Assembly: GCA_963742405.1 (NCBI GenBank)
Contig: CAVUMB010000005.1
Location: 434,001 to 498,000, forward strand
DNA: 64,000 nt
Source of the DNA: JAGVSR01 sp963742405
Lineage (GTDB): Bacteria > Pseudomonadota > Alphaproteobacteria > Rhizobiales > Hyphomicrobiaceae
Reading direction: 5' to 3'
The notes beneath the pieces are model-generated. The model ran no database searches, was not told where the DNA came from, and saw only the letters and a program-made list of their open reading frames with translations. Positions 62,442 to 64,000 of this stretch are shown one piece after another (within the stretch, counting starts at the first letter, position 1; each line of letters starts with the position of its first letter). The translations under genes were made by a program, and so were the position numbers.

Positions 62442-63992
62442 ATGACCACAGCACAGATCGCTCCCCAGCAGCGCGATGCCGTCGCGTTTCTCACCAACCC
62501 CGCATCCTATCCATCCATGCCACCCGTCGAACGCATCGATACGCACGGCGCGCATGTCTTTTTGTGCGGCAGCGATGTTTTCAAGATCAAGCGCGCCATT
62601 CGCTATCCCTACATGGATTTCTCGACGCTTGAAAAAAGGCATGCCGCCTGCGTGCGCGAACTCGAGGTCAACGCCCCCAACGCACCCATGATCTATAAGT
62701 CGGTGGTCGCGATCACTCGCGCCCACAATGGCCGCATGGCGTTCGCCGGTGACGGCGATCCCGTCGAGTGGGCGGTGCACATGGCGCGCTTCCACGAAGG
62801 CGACGTTCTAGCCAATCGCATCGTCTCAGAGCCGCTGGCCGACCAAGAGGCCAAGGCCCTGGCCGACGCCGTGTATGCCGCTCACGCCGCCGCAATCGTG
62901 ATCCAGCAGCCCCCGCCCGCGGCCCAGATATCCCGCGTCGCCACCGATGTCCTCGCCGCGTTGACGTCACTGTTCGGACCTGAGGATCAGACAACAGTCG
63001 CAGGACTGCGGGCCCGGTTGACGTCGGGTGCCACCGACCTGTCCGACCTTCTCGTTCGCCGCGCTCGGGACGGCCATGTGCGTCGCTGTCATGGCGATCT
63101 CCATCTTGGCAATATCGTACTCATCGACGGCCACCCGACACTCTTTGACGCCATCGAATTTGACGAGACGTTGGCGACCATCGACACCCTCTACGATCTG
63201 GCCTTCCTGCTCATGGATCTCGACCATCGCGATCATCGCGAAACCGCGAACGCCGTACTCAACCGCTATCTGTGGCGCTCTCAGGCGCTAAGCAACATCG
63301 AAGCCCTCGCAGCGCTTCCGGTGTTTTTGGCGCTTCGCGCAGCGATCCGCGCCATGGTCGGCGCTCAGAAGGCATCCCTTTCAACGCAGCCCTCGACCGA
63401 GCCGCGCGGCTATCTGCAGCGAGCCCTGTCCTATTTGCATGAGGAAGCACCAGCCCTCGTTCTCATCGGCGGATTATCGGGCTCTGGAAAATCGACCCTT
63501 GCGGCGGCTCTGGCACCATCATTTGGACGGGCGCCCGGCGCGTTGCATCTGCGCAGCGATCTGGAACGCAAAGCCCTCTTCAACGCCGATGAATTCCAGC
63601 GCCTGCCCGCGTCGGCCTACACCGCATCGGCCACCGCCGCCGTTTACGATCGCATGCTTACAAAAGCGCAATCCGCCTTGCACGCCGGCCATTCCGTCAT
63701 TGCTGATGCCGTTCACGCCGATCCCCGCGAGCGAATCGCAATTGCAGCGCTGGCCGGTGTGACGGGCGCGCGCCTCGCGTCATTATGGCTCGACGTTCCC
63801 GCAAACGTTCTCATTGAGCGCGTCGCACAGCGTAAAAATGACGCCTCGGACGCCACGCCGCAGGTTGTCGAGCAGCAGCTGGTCTACGGTCTGGGGCCGC
63901 TCGACTGGACGCGCTTAGACGCCAGCGGGCCATTCGAGGAAACGCTGCGCATGGCGATGTCACATTTGCATGCGAGCTTCGACAAGCGATGA
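62442..63992 (+). CDS. Fused aminoglycoside-phosphotransferase-like and P-loop kinase protein
   Basis: A 516-residue two-domain protein. The first 330 residues resemble the APH/choline-kinase fold, with the catalytic loop CHGDLHLGNIVLIDGHPTLF and metal site DAIEFDE...DTLYDLAFLLMDLDH. The C-terminal 170 residues form a small P-loop kinase (LVLIGGLSGSGKSTLAAALA, VIADAVHADPRERIAIAALA). The same fusion is widespread in proteobacteria with unproven function; substrate unknown. The ATG at 62442 gives the usual N-terminus (QQRDAVAFLTNPASYP). It lies about 90 bases after fnrN and ends just before the window edge. Confidence 0.87.
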   Translation: MTTAQIAPQQRDAVAFLTNPASYPSMPPVERIDTHGAHVFLCGSDVFKIKRAIRYPYMDFSTLEKRHAACVRELEVNAPNAPMIYKSVVAITRAHNGRMAFAGDGDPVEWAVHMARFHEGDVLANRIVSEPLADQEAKALADAVYAAHAAAIVIQQPPPAAQISRVATDVLAALTSLFGPEDQTTVAGLRARLTSGATDLSDLLVRRARDGHVRRCHGDLHLGNIVLIDGHPTLFDAIEFDETLATIDTLYDLAFLLMDLDHRDHRETANAVLNRYLWRSQALSNIEALAALPVFLALRAAIRAMVGAQKASLSTQPSTEPRGYLQRALSYLHEEAPALVLIGGLSGSGKSTLAAALAPSFGRAPGALHLRSDLERKALFNADEFQRLPASAYTASATAAVYDRMLTKAQSALHAGHSVIADAVHADPRERIAIAALAGVTGARLASLWLDVPANVLIERVAQRKNDASDATPQVVEQQLVYGLGPLDWTRLDASGPFEETLRMAMSHLHASFDKR

Positions 63993-64000
63993 CGATCCGT

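Noticed and set aside
1..64000. tRNA, rRNA, CRISPR, prophage or insertion sequence
   Set aside because: No cloverleaf, repeat-spacer pattern, integrase or transposase was recognised on either strand, though short RNA genes could be missed by eye.

Overview
The window is chromosomal DNA of a GC-rich alphaproteobacterium, most likely order Hyphomicrobiales (Rhizobiales). Three gene orders point there: fabD-fabG-acpP-fabF-mltG-yicC-gmk; lptF-lptG-lptD-surA-pdxA-rsmA opposite pepA; and ispDF / dusB-ntrB-ntrC-ntrY-ntrX-dat-hfq-hflX. A fused IspDF, an NtrX without GAFTGA and an FnrN-type Cys-x2-Cys-x7-Cys regulator agree with this. Genus cannot be fixed from the window alone.

Layout. 0-9.6 kb: 5' part of rpsF (minus strand, cut by the window edge), ubiG, a DUF808 membrane protein, fatty-acid synthesis genes, mltG, yicC, gmk. 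9.5-17.8 kb (minus): rsmA, pdxA, surA, lptD, lptG, lptF, an outer-membrane biogenesis operon with overlapping starts and stops. 18-24.6 kb: pepA, small membrane and secreted proteins, a DUF2306 protein, mazG carrying an in-frame palindromic repeat, and a flavin monooxygenase. 24.6-36.3 kb: the nitrogen and RNA regulatory block hflX, hfq, dat, ntrX, ntrY, ntrC, ntrB, dusB, then divergent ispDF. 36.4-50 kb: a MarR regulator, CinA-type amidase, pentapeptide protein, an unusual CXXCH/DUF4384 protein, a MASE1 kinase/FixJ-like regulator pair next to a ThDP enzyme, a PhnN-like protein with an eroded P-loop, threonine deaminase, Lrp regulator, metallo-hydrolase and nuclease. 50-64 kb: a PleC/DivJ-like kinase, DUF1289, two tandem retropepsin-like proteases, phosphomannomutase, several membrane or secreted proteins, TauE/SafE, dusA, an fnrN gene behind a perfect FNR box, and a fused phosphotransferase-kinase.

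The most striking feature is a set of single-base frameshifts. They occur in pdxA, lptD, ntrC (2), ntrB (at least 4), dusB, ispDF, marR and a retropepsin gene. In each case the protein resumes in another frame with family-typical sequence. Because essential genes (ispDF, lptD) are hit and coding sequence is intact on both sides, assembly indels explain them better than gene decay; reads would settle it. The best candidate for new biology is the pair of inverted palindromes inserted in frame in mazG. No complete undescribed multigene system could be demonstrated; there is no CRISPR array, prophage, insertion sequence or RNA gene that I can support.
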